NCBI GenBank assembly: GCA_029237695.1
Contig: CM055275.1
Span: 83,694,068-83,758,067, forward strand
Reading direction: 5' to 3'
DNA length: 64,000 nucleotides
Source: Conchocele bisecta
Taxonomy: Eukaryota > Mollusca > Bivalvia > Lucinida > Thyasiridae
Shown one piece after another: positions 32,469 through 42,616 of the stretch. The translations under genes were made by a program, and so were the position numbers. The notes beneath the pieces are model-generated. The model saw only the letters and a list, made by a program, of their open reading frames with translations, was not told the origin of the DNA and ran no database searches. Every line of letters starts with the position of its first letter. Position 1 is the first letter of the stretch.

Positions 32469-32604
32469 ATTTGTTTTATTCAGTGTAAGATCGATTTTGT
32501 TTCCATCTCGTGGACGAAAAATGTCGGATTTTCACTCGTGAAAATCCGACATTTTTCGTCCACTCGATGAAATAAAATTCGATCATACACTAAAGAAAAC
32601 AAAT
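32469..32604. mobile_element. 136-bp palindromic hairpin element
   Basis: The inner part is perfect: GTGGACGAAAAATGTCGGAT to the axis at 32536.5 and back. The outer arms (ATTTGTTTTATTCAGTGTAA versus CACTAAAGAAAACAAAT) match with a few changes. It abuts the left arm of the 32.6-37.5 kb fold-back. Confidence 0.8.
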
Positions 32605-32800
32605 ATCCTCTATGTCATCTGTCTTTTATATTATCTGTATCCGGTTAGAGCTGAGAGCCCAACACTATAGACAAAGGTCACAATAACAGCCCAATTTGTC
32701 ATGGCAATTTGCGACACAGTATGACGCGTGAGTAGTTTAACACTTCACAGTCATTTTAAAAACACTCATAGACCAATAATACACATGTAAGTATACATAC

Positions 32801-33981
32801 TGTAAGACCAGTAACCAGTGGTGATAAACTGCTGTGACAGGGCTGGGATGAGCTCTATCTCCGATCAGGTGATCTCAGTGTCATGGGTTTCCGCACTTCG
32901 AAATGAAATTGTCGTCACCCATTCTGAGATCACGTGACTTGAGAAACTGTCCACTACAGCCATGTTACTACCTTTTATAAGTTGTCCGATATGTCGATAC
33001 CGAGATAATTCATTGGGTAATTCAATTCTGATAAATTCCAGTTTCCACTTACCGTTGCATTATTGCATCCAAGTGAAATTCCATGTCGACACTCAAGTTT
33101 GGGAACCGCGAAGTTACAGATGCGACTGACCCTATTTTCCATGCGACTACCTTGATCTACACACTGTTCGATACCTTTCTTGGTGTTAATTTATTCCACT
33201 GTTCACTGGGGTTCACATTATAGTTTGACCGCATAGAGTCACTTCCTTGTTTAGTTTACATTCCATGTTTTATGTCATTTGTGTTTATAAACTTTTCCAA
33301 GATGGCGGACACGCATCCGCACATGAGATTTCAGCCAATCAGATCGGTTAGTCGCAAATGCGACCGACAGTCTGATTGGTGATCGCATCTGTGCGCAGAA
33401 TGTTATAAATACAAGTGCAATTGGCAGTCAAGCCAAGCGATTCCACCGCTCTCCTAATGTAGAACCATTACTCGACAGAACCAAAACTCGACATCTCCAA
33501 CTATTTCCTAACTAATTACGTCTTGTAGACATAAGAGATATACATCATAACTATCTACAATTATACTCACCACTACCGTGAACGTAGTACATTACGAGTT
33601 TAAGACGGAGTACCTTTCGTCTACTGCTACGACACCGTTGCTACGCCATCACCAATGTAAACATACTTTTACTGCTGTTTCGAACTGTCAAGGAATCGCT
33701 TCCCGTCACGCTGCTACTCCATATAATAACCATCGTCTATTGTTGCACTAATACCTACTCTACTATAACGTTTCTTCGAGTGCATTTAATCGGAATCCTG
33801 ACGTATTGATACTATTGTTAAGTAAAGCCTAACTAGAGGCTAGAGGGTGTACTCCGTATAACACTGGTACCTGACGAACTAGTAAAGTTATTAAACATGA
33901 CTTGTTGATTGTTAGAACTGTTGTTATTTGTTATTTACTGTAACCTACCTTCACTGCAACCAGAGTGTAGGTGGCCTTACA
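32801..33981. mobile_element. Solo LTR of 1181 bp with 4-bp target duplication
   Basis: Begins TGTAAGACCAG and ends GGTGGCCTTACA (TG...CA with short inverted ends). ATAC flanks both sides (32797-32800, 33982-33985). The other arm of the surrounding fold-back retains the uninterrupted target near 37315. Promoter-like content in the plus direction: CCAAT at 33334 and TATAAAT at 33404. No retroviral-type coding region is attached, so it probably arose by recombination between two LTRs. Superfamily unknown; a 4-bp duplication fits Gypsy- or BEL-type elements. Confidence 0.82.
33404..33410 (+). promoter_or_regulatory. TATA box within the solo LTR
   Basis: TATAAAT about 65 bp after a CCAAT motif (33334) and 25 bp after an inverted CCAAT (ATTGG, 33374-33378), the usual layout of an LTR promoter. 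Confidence 0.5.
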
Positions 33982-34259
33982 ATACTTTGACATTGTTTAT
34001 CCTTTTATTCCCATTTTTGTAAACCAACTTTAAAATCATCCTGTCTCATGCTGTCTACAGCCATTTTTTAGGTGTTAACACATATTTGTGTGTGCACAGT
34101 AATTCTGTGTCACCCTCAACACCACAAAGGCCACAAAGGCAGCAAAGACTGTTCGATGTCACTTGTACGTACGTTAGTAGGTGTTGGTACCATACATTGT
34201 CATTCAGTTGAGTAAAGTATTATGTTTTATGATCACATTAGGAATTTTAATCACTTTAA

Positions 34260-34761
34260 AGGTGAATGCCCACTCAGTAGGCACAAAATGTTCTTTATAT
34301 CAGAGACATCATCTGAGACATTTTCTGGCAAAATAAACATTCATTCACCATTACTCCACGTAGTGATTGCCATTATTATACAGTTTATATCAAACGTAAC
34401 TTTCCACACTGATATCAGGGGCGATAACCGTGTTTTCTTAAAATGTTAACGGATATTACTATTTATACTATGTATTTATTTTTAGGTGTGCAATTATCAT
34501 ACTTTAAATACTGTCGAAACTATTATTTGTTCAGGTGACGCATTTAATTAGTATAAACAATTAAAAAATACCATGCCTCATTTGCATATGAAATTAGCAT
34601 GATACAAACGCACGTCACTATCAGTAAAATAAATATTACTAAACGATTATATCTGTATAGCGGCCCTCGTAATCAGTAGATCTGGTGGAATGGTGACACA
34701 ATTATACACTTATTTAATTCATATAAAGAATATGTTGTGCCTACTGAGTGGGCAAGTACCT
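34260..34761 (+). mobile_element. TTAA element, family A, complete copy
   Basis: A 502-bp copy from AGGTGAATGCCCACTCAGTA to CTGAGTGGGCAAGTACCT, with TTAA at 34256-34259 and 34762-34765. The opposite arm of the fold-back (ATTTCAGTGATTAAAATTCC near 35826) shows the site without the insertion. Confidence 0.88.
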
Positions 34762-36026
34762 TTAATGCAATACTAAAAACAAATATACCTTCGTTTATAA
34801 ATTATCGCGCGCACCTGAGCCGATCAGACCGGGCAGCCGCTCAGTGCTAAATTTGACAAAGGTTGATTAACACACATTAAAATGTAGTTTAAAAATGCCG
34901 TTAAAATCATGGGTTGCGCTTATTACATTATTATGCAAATAAAAGCAATGATCATTCAATGACATTAATTTAAAAAGGGTTTATATGCCGATAAACTAGT
35001 TCTGTGTGAAAAAATCTCAGCAACTTTGTGTTTGTTGTTGTTGCTGATAAATACAGAGAATAACATATTTCAAAAATAGATTTGCCGCCGTTCTATCAGT
35101 ATCACATAGAACTACCGATACACGGGAGTAGATGCACGGATACCTAATTACGAGGCATCAGTTATCTACCCTGTGAAGTGGTTATCCACACGGATGAACA
35201 ATTTATGTTTATAAATTATATGTACACGATGTAAGTGTTGTAAAACAAATAGTTATGTTGATACCTGACTAGGGGTAAGTCAAATTCTTAATTTACATAG
35301 AACATTGTCAACAAATGAATGCTGACTAGAGGGAGCACAACGTCTACGAGGAACCAGAAAATAGACGACAAAAGCTGAATTAATGTATGACAATGGCTGC
35401 ATGAACCAATAAAATAGACGACAAAGGCAGACTATAGACGGCCCACAAAGGCTGCATGAACTTAGAGAATAGACGACAAAGGCTGCTGGATATAACACCA
35501 GACAGCCTTTGTCGTCTGTTTTCTAAGTCCATGTAGCTTTTATGATCCCTCTAGTCACCATTTGTTGACACTTTGCTATGTAAATTAAGCATTTGTCTTA
35601 TCGGCACATAACCCCTGTTTAAATTAATGTCGTTGAATGAGCATTGCTTATATTTGAATAATAATGTAATAACTGTAACCCATGGAATTTAGCGGCATTG
35701 TTAAACTATATTTTAATCTGCAATAATCAGCCTTTGTCGAATTCAGCGCTCAGCTTCTACCCGGCCCGATCAGCTCAGGTGCACGCGATAATTTACAAAA
35801 ACATGTATATTTGTTTTCAGTATTGCATTTCAGTGATTAAAATTCCTAAAGTGATCATAAAATATAATACTTTACTCAATTGAATGACAATGTATGGTAC
35901 CAACACCTACTAACGTACGTACAAGCGACATGGAACAGCCTTTGCTGCCTTTGTGGCCTCTGTGGTGTTTACGGTGAAACATAATTACTGTGTACAAATC
36001 TGTGTTGACACCTAAAAAATGGCTGT

Positions 36027-37239
36027 AGGTTAGACACCACCAAATAGTTTTACTAGATAATTTAACCGAATGCCATCAAATGAGGCCATTCTCTCCTACT
36101 TTCACTATTCGTATGGATGATGTGGTACCCACTTGTACATGATCTGCAACCAGTCTGTACTGGTTCTGCATCAACTAAACAATAGGTTCACTTACTCCTA
36201 AGAAAGAAAAATTCAACCTTGTCATATCCTCCAATATTGTTTACAGTTTTTGGCCACGGAAACTCTGTTTACCTCACGTGACCAACAGGTTCAGTGTTTT
36301 CTTTTAAATGATACAAATATGCTGAAAATTGGTGTTAAAAGCACCCCAAAATGTTCCTCAAGTCAAACTGGGTAGTAATGGATCAAGATTTGCAAGCAAA
36401 CGTTGTCTGTGACCTCAAAACACCCGCACTATTTTGTTATACACCCTGGGCGATTTCGCACCATTTGGTGTCCTCTAACCTATACATGTACCAGTCCCAC
36501 TACAAATCATTCTACAATATTCACTCTTCTAAAACTAGGTTTTATTCCTTGATACAGTACCAAGTTTGGAGCAAATATCTCAAATGGTTGTAACACAGCA
36601 GCTGTGTAACTCCACCATTTGACTGTCCACATTCTGCCTTAAATTGAGCTACTACGGAACTATGGAGAATTTTAATAGATAATGAATTAAAAGTGCAAAA
36701 GTCCATAAAATCACATATCATTACCATAAATAGTGTTATGCCAACATGTATGCCACTCTGGAATGGTTGACAGACAAAAGGGTACTGGCTTGGAACGGTC
36801 AGTCAATCAATTTGCTTTATGACAAAGGAGGGAAAGAAAAACAATGTTTTCTGAGTACTAGTGTATACTATACCGATATGCGAAAACAATACACTTACGC
36901 CTAATTTTGGCAAATTTTGGAACAGCGTCGCGATGTCGCGCCACTTTCCCGAACATCTTAATTGTCCATTAGGAAGCCAATAATTATCATCAAAAAAAAA
37001 GAGGAAAACACACTACAATGACTCTTTTGGTGTATATTACTGTCACATTCCAACCAAAATCACCCTAAATGCTACAAATATGCTGAAAACTGGTGTTAAA
37101 ATCACCCCAAAATGTTCCTGAAGTGAAACTGGGTAGTAATGGATCAAGATTTGCAAGCAAACGGTGTCGGTGACCTCAAAACACCCGCACTATTTTTGTA
37201 TACCGAACTATTTTCGCACCATTTGGTGTCCTCTAACCT
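36027..37239 (+). mobile_element. TIR element, family C, 1213-bp copy
   Basis: Inverted ends AGGTTAGACACCACCAAATA and ATTTGGTGTCCTCTAACCT. The flanks TGT (36024-36026) and TGT (37240-37242) form a 3-bp duplication, confirmed by the uninterrupted CTGTCTACAGCC in the left arm at about 34051. It contains an internal direct repeat (ATGCTGAAAATTGGTGTTAA at 36318 and ATGCTGAAAACTGGTGTTAA at 37079, each followed by GGGTAGTAATGGATCAAGAT). Non-coding; the middle (36490-37060) is unlike other copies. Confidence 0.82.
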
Positions 37240-37489
37240 TGTAGACAGCATGAGACAGGATGATTTTACAGTTGGTTTACAAAAATGGAAATAAAAGGAT
37301 AACCAATGTTAAAGTATGTATACTTACATGTGTATTATTGGTCTATGACTGTGAAGTGTTAAGCTGCTCACACGTCAAACTGTGTCGAAAATGCCTGGGC
37401 AGATTGGGCGGTTATTGTGACCAATGTTTATATAGTTGGGCTCTCAACTCTAACAGGATACAGAGAATATAAAAGACAGATGACACTGT

Positions 37490-37640
37490 AAAAGACATTC
37501 GTAGAGCTGAGATTTTATCAGCTAATTTCGCATTTGCTATGAAAATCTCTTCATCTTTCGACGTCAATTACAGAAAATATTTTCATGAACAATTGCACAG
37601 TCATGTTCTTATTATATTATTTTTTTTCTAATCTTTATTG
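37490..37640. repeat. Half of a TGACAC-type MITE
   Basis: CATTTGCTATGAAAATCTCTTC, CTTTCGACGTCAATTACAGA and TTTCATGAACAATTGCACAG match the right arm of the element at 37875-38095. Confidence 0.5.
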
Positions 37641-37874
37641 TATTTAAATTAATTTCACTAGCGACACTAATGGAAACTTATTTCTGACTGGTATGGTATG
37701 ATCATTTCACAACAAAAAATAAAGAGATTTCACAATTTTTCCTTACTGGTACACATATCGAAAGTGCGAAAGTATTTGCCCTGTTTATCATAGTTTCTGG
37801 TAGTATTATGTACTTGAATATAACCCATGTTTTTGGAAAATTCATCAAATAATATTGTGTGATTGATTGACATA

Positions 37875-38095
37875 TGACACGTCATGTCATTTTGTACATA
37901 ACAACATGTGCGATTTTTCATGAAAAATATTTACAATATTTTCTGTATTAGACGTCGAATGTAGGTGATTCCGCATTTGTTATGAACATTTATTCATCTT
38001 TCGACGTCATTTACAGAAAATATCACAGTTTATGTAAATATATTTCATGAACAATCGCACATGTTCTTATGGTCAAAAATCACACGGCGTGTGTC
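37875..38095. mobile_element. Palindromic MITE, TGACAC ends
   Basis: TGACACGTCATGTCATTTTG at the left and CAAAAATCACACGGCGTGTG plus TC at the right are inverted, with inner mirrored motifs ACATGTGCGATTTTTCATGA / TCATGAACAATCGCACATGT. Related to the TGAGAC family but distinct. TA precedes the left end; the right end runs directly into the next element. Confidence 0.75.
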
Positions 38096-38327
38096 TTCTG
38101 TGAATGGAGAAATGGGGCTTACGAGATTTGTGACCAGTGTAACTCCTGATCACACTATTGTAGCCCGATAACGATCTACATGTATATTGCTTGTTTGAAG
38201 CTTGTCGGGTGTTTCATTGATGGAATGGCGAACAGTTCATATCTTGACAAGACTGCGTTTGACGGGCTGATCTTGATCGACACTGGTCGCAAAACCCATG
38301 AGCCCCATTTCTCCAGTTTCAGCCACA
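38096..38327. mobile_element. Palindromic MITE, family G, best copy
   Basis: Left TGTGAATGGAGAAATGGGGC with GTGACCAGTGTAACTCCTGA; right CACTGGTCGCAAAACCCATG with GCCCCATTTCTCCAGTTTCA. These are inverted repeats of about 60 bp. Directly abuts the TGACAC MITE. Confidence 0.78.
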
Positions 38328-38779
38328 TGTCATTTACATTGCATGATGCGAACATGTATATATTGTATATCTGAGAGACAGTCCCTTTAGTACACATTCA
38401 AATGAGTTTTGTTTTCAGTATGAACTTGATGTATTAGTTATAGTTGACATATTTAATTTTTAATTAATTAATTTCGAACGAGCTGCAGCGAGTGAAGACA
38501 TTAGCTTATTAAACATACAATGTGTGAACTATAACTAATTTATTGGTTGCCCAGTCCCATCACGGGCGCCTGTCTATTAGAATGGAGCGCTGCCCATCAA
38601 CGTGCTTTCAAATAATGATATTATTACGTGATTGACGGTGCGACATTGAGTCGATCATGAACACGTTGCGCATCACAGTCGCAGGGAATTACGTAAACAA
38701 GGTATTTAAATTAATCATTAAATGTTCAGCACTGTATTTAGAACTGATTGTATGCCTTGGTGTCATCAGAAAACATGTG
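38328..38779. other. Non-coding, nothing assigned
   Basis: AT-rich spacer without recognisable repeat or coding sequence. Confidence 0.3.
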
Positions 38780-40660
38780 TCTAGGATTATCTCCTCCTTT
38801 TTGACTTAGAATTTTCTAATTTTGGCTTGTAACTCGTAAAACCTTTAAACCCTAATAACTATAATACATACCCGATACTTGGTTTGTAGCTTCCTTATGA
38901 TGAGTAGATGCGCAAAGTGTATTTCGATTTTTTATTCGACCTCGGAGTCATGGATTATCTCCCGCTTTTCGACTTAGAATTTAACAATTTTGCCTTGTAA
39001 CTCGTAATACTTTTAAACAATTACATCTACACACCTGAAACTTGGTATATAGCTTCCTCATGATGAGTAGATGCGCAAAGTTTATTTTGATTTTTTATCA
39101 GACTCCCGGTTCATTGATTCAGGGATCATTTTACAGGGCGAAGTGGGCAAAATTATCTCCGCAAGTTGTCTTCTCCTTCTTTTGAGTTGAGGGAGAATTT
39201 TTTTACTATATAAAATAGAAATTATGGAAAAAAGGTACATTTTCTGAAATTGTTAGTGAAAACTTTTCCCTATTTTGAAGGACACGCTTGAAACCTGTTG
39301 ATTATCACCTTTTCGACTTAGAATTTGGAAAGTTTGCCTTGTAATTCTTAAAAATTTCAAACGGTCATAGCTACAGACCTGAAACTTGGTATGTAGCTTC
39401 CTTATGATGAGTAAATATGCAGAGTTTATTTACATTTTTTATCCGACCGCCGGGTAATTGATTATCCCCTTTTCGACTTATATGTAGCTTCATTATGAAG
39501 AATAGATGCGCACAGTTTATTTTGATTTTTTATTCGACCCCCGGTCATTGATTATCTCCCCCTTTTTGACTTTAACACTTTTGCGTTGTAACTCGTAAAA
39601 CCTTTAAAGCGTAATTGCTACAGACCTTATGTTGAGTAGATGCGCAAAGTTTATTTATTTATTTTTGATCCGACCCCTGGGTAATTGATTATCCCCTTTT
39701 CGACTTAGAATTTGGCAAGTTTGCCTTGTAACTCGCAAAACTTTTAAACCGTCACAGCTACAGACCAAAAAACTTGGTATGTAGCTTCCATATGATGAGT
39801 AGATGCGCAACGATTATTTTGACTTTTTATCCGACTCCCAGGTTATTGATTCGGGAATCATTTTACAGGGCGAAGTGTGCGAAATTCTCTCCCTAAATTG
39901 TATTCAACTTCTCCCTATTCTGAGTTGAGGGAGAAGTTGTTTACTATATAAAACAGAAATTATGGGAAGAAAATTGTATAATTTCTCAAATTTTCAGTGA
40001 AAACTTAGTAAATACGCAAACTTTATTTTTATGTTTGATCCGACCCCCCGGTAACTGATTATCCCCTTTTAGACTTAGAATTTGGCAAGTTTGCCATGCA
40101 ACTCGTAAAAGAGTCATAGCTACAGTCCTGAAACTTGGTACATGTATGTAGCTTCCTTATGAAGAATAGATGCTCAAAGTTTATTTTGATTTTTGATTCG
40201 ACCCCCGGTCATGGATTATCCCCCCCTTTTCGACTTAGAATTTAATGATTTTGCCTTGTAACTCGTAAAACCTTTAAACCTTAATTGCTACAGACCTGAA
40301 ACTTGGTATGTATCTTCCTTTAATGAATAATATGATTAGTAAATGCGCAAAGTTTATTTTGATTTTTGATCCGACTCCCGGGTCATTGACTTATAGTTTG
40401 GCAAGTTTGCCCTGTAATTCGTAAAACGTTTAAAGCGTCTTAGCTACAGACCTGAAACTTGGTATGTAGCTTCCTTATGATGGATAGATGCGCAAAGTTT
40501 ATTTCGATTTTTTATTGGACCCAGACTCATGAATTATCTCCCCCTTTCAGACTTAGAAATAAACAATTTTTCCTTGATGATTTGACACTGAGCCACGGAT
40601 TATCTCCCCCTTTTGTACTTGTAATTTTGCCTTATTTACTATCAAAGCGATATGTGAGGC
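38780..40660 (+). repeat. Tandem repeat, about 170-bp unit, roughly 11 degenerate copies
   Basis: Each unit contains TTTTCGACTTAGAATTTGGC, TTGTAACTCGTAAAACCTTT, GCTACAGACCTGAAACTTGG, TATGTAGCTTCCTTATGATG and AGTAGATGCGCAAAGTTTAT, ending CGACCCCCGGGTCATTGATT. Some units are expanded by a block with ATCATTTTACAGGGCGAAGT (39125, 39858). Related units occur at 21714-21900 and 46674-47150. No coding frame. Confidence 0.85.
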
Positions 40661-40809
40661 ATCGCTGTTCTATGAACACATTTTCTAGTTAAAACTTATT
40701 TTATAAACAAATGTTTAAAGGTACATGTACATGCCCACTCAGTAGGCACAACATGTTCTTTTTTCCAGTGGCATCATCTGGCAAAATACACAGTCATTCA
40801 CCATTACCC

Positions 40810-40970
40810 CTGTAGTAGGAGGGGAATGTGTTATAAAGTGAAAAATATCTTGTCGGCGGCTGTGATGGAACCCAGGCCGGCTGCGTGAGAGACGAACACT
40901 CTACCACGTCGCTATAAAAGCCGCAAGGCAGTACAAGTGTTCGGTTATCCTACTATGGCCGTACTACATT
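40810..40970 (-). mobile_element. Second tRNA-derived SINE-like element
   Basis: On the minus strand: A-box-like TAGCGACGTGGTAGAGTG (A box 40904-40914) and B-box-like TGGGTTCCATC (40864-40874), about 30 nt apart. The 3' end on the minus strand is CACTTTATAACACATTCCCC, and the corresponding 32 bp recur at 41192-41223. Its sequence differs from the SINE at 14341. Confidence 0.6.
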
Positions 40971-41035
40971 CCTCCATTCTACAAATAGACATTTGTTGCT
41001 CAAATTTCTCCCTCCATGTTCATTCATAGACTCCC

Positions 41036-41126
41036 TAGTTGCGAACGGTAACTCTTGCAATTTACTTCCGTACCGTCCGTATGGACGGTACGGGAGTAGA
41101 TTGCAGGAGTTACCGTTCGCAACTAA
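41036..41126. repeat. 91-bp near-perfect palindrome
   Basis: AGTTGCGAACGGTAACTCTT at the left is mirrored by AGGAGTTACCGTTCGCAACT at the right, around ACCGTCCGTATGGACGGT. A diverged copy of one arm (GGTAACTCTTGCAATCTACT) lies at 63463. Confidence 0.88.
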
Positions 41127-41280
41127 CATAATCCGACTTCGCCTATTGGTTCGAAGGGTAACCTACAACGTATCCTGGTTCATTGGCACCACTGTAGTAG
41201 GAGGGGAATGTGTTATAAAGTGACAGGGCTCCAGATAAGGAATTAGTAATTGTGTATTGTCACTCCATCATTTATCATGT

Positions 41281-41608
41281 ACGGAGCCTTATAAGGGACA
41301 TGAGAAGTGAAACGAAAGTTCCGACCAATTAGATTATTTTGTTTTAACACATTCTAATTCATTAGAACGCATTTCAATTCGCTAGTACGCATTCCAATTT
41401 GTTCTAACGATTTCATTTATTTCGATCTAATGCATTCAATTTCGTTCTCACGAATTCGAAATAATTGAAAGTGTTACAACGAATTTTAATGCGCTAGAAC
41501 GTATTTGAATACGTTAGAACGAATTGGAATACGTTAGAACAAATGCTAATGCGTTAGATCGAAATAATCAAATTGGTTTCTCTTCTTATGTCCTTTGAAA
41601 GGCTCCGT
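41281..41608. mobile_element. Family E-like fold-back, 20-bp array of a third type
   Basis: Ends ACGGAGCCTTATAAGGGACA and TTATGTCCTTTGAAAGGCTC plus CGT are inverted and match the family E terminus. The interior has TTCTAATTCATTAGAACGCA-type units on the left and CGTTAGAACGAATTGGAATA-type units (20 bp) on the right. Confidence 0.8.
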
Positions 41609-41739
41609 TCTGAAGCAATTGGGTATTTCGAAATTTTAATTGGGTAAAATAAAATCACACAACAGTTGTGTTACTGTTTACACAACCGACAGCAATTACT
41701 GAATAGTTTGCTTCAAAATGAAAACATTTCTTGGTTTTG

Positions 41740-41825
41740 TTTGTTTGTTGGAGTTTAACGGCCTATCAACAGCTAAGGTCATTTAATGCCGGGTCAATGG
41801 GTTTAGTAGAGACAATTCTAATGAA
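41740..41825 (-). mobile_element. 3' tail of a LINE/SINE family (minus strand)
   Basis: TTTGTTTGTTTGTTGGAGTT plus TAACGGCCTATCAACAGCTA is the reverse complement of the tails at 50323-50362 and 51540-51588. Confidence 0.6.
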
Positions 41826-41995
41826 ATACCAAGATGTGTTGTTATGGAAAATATGGCGATAACCGTGTTTCCTTAAAATGTTAACAGACATTACTATTTA
41901 TTCAGTCTCTGTATTTATTTTTTGATGTGCAATAATCATACTTTATAATCTGTCGAAAATATTATTTTTTCACGTGACGCATTTAATACGTATAA

Positions 41996-42616
41996 CTAAT
42001 TCATAAATATCATGCCACATTTGCATATGAAAATATCCTGATACCACCGCGAGTCACTATCAGTAAAATAAATATTACTAAATTATTACTGTATATCTAT
42101 ATACGTACTTTTTAGAACTGGGGAAATTGTGACACAATGATACACAATTCCTTTAAAGAACACGTTGTGCCTATTGGGTGGGCATGTACCGTTAATGCAG
42201 TCCAAAGTTTGTATATTGTCCATCTATATATTGTGATCTAAGATATGTTATTCCTGCCGTTGCCTAACCCAATTGTTTTGTCTGTAATGCAGGGCGACTT
42301 ATACCTGCGTTACAGAAAGAAAATTTGGATTAGCCGTTCACTTGTATATAATTATGTTCGTGTTTAAATTTCTGACATTCTTGTGATCTTGTTGTGTTAT
42401 ACACAATTTTACCATTACATTCAAAATGTGTCTACGCAATTTATCTAATACATAAGCACAACACTATATAGTGACCCTGTTGTGCATTATGATTATTTAT
42501 TTCAATACCACTTGCATCGCAAGTTACAAATCATATTCCCTGGATCTACATTACCATTGTTACAAAAACTAATACAAAACAACAAAACAAGCTCATTACG
42601 AATACATCCATCAGTA
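41996..42616 (+). repeat. Segmental duplication, copy 1 (partner 44138-44831)
   Basis: From CGTATAACTAATTCATAAAT to ACGAATACATCCATCAGT the two blocks are about 95 percent identical by eye, with one roughly 40-60 bp length difference near 42480 / 44630. The block includes the right half of a family A element plus unique-looking sequence. Confidence 0.85.

Larger units (their letters stand above)
32617..37482. repeat. Large fold-back element with nested insertions
   Basis: The left outer end GTCATCTGTCTTTTATATTA mirrors the right end TATAAAAGACAGATGAC. The axis lies near 35494 (AGACGACAAAGGCTG versus CAGCCTTTGTCGTCT). Other paired landmarks are AATGGCTGTAG / CTACAGCCATT, ACGTACGTTAGTAGGTGTTG / CAACACCTACTAACGTACGT and CGATCAGACCGGGC / GCCCGATCAG. 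After removing the insertions at 32801-33981, 34260-34761 and 36027-37239, the arms are roughly 0.8-1.2 kb. No coding frame survives. Confidence 0.8.
40720..42195 (+). mobile_element. TTAA element, family A, split by about 1 kb of insertions
   Basis: Left part 40720-40808 (AGGTACATGTACATGCCCAC to TCATTCACCATTACCCC) and right part about 41853-42195 (GGCGATAACCGTGTTTCCTT to GGGTGGGCATGTACC). Between them lie a SINE, a palindrome, a fold-back element and a LINE/SINE tail. Confidence 0.65.
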
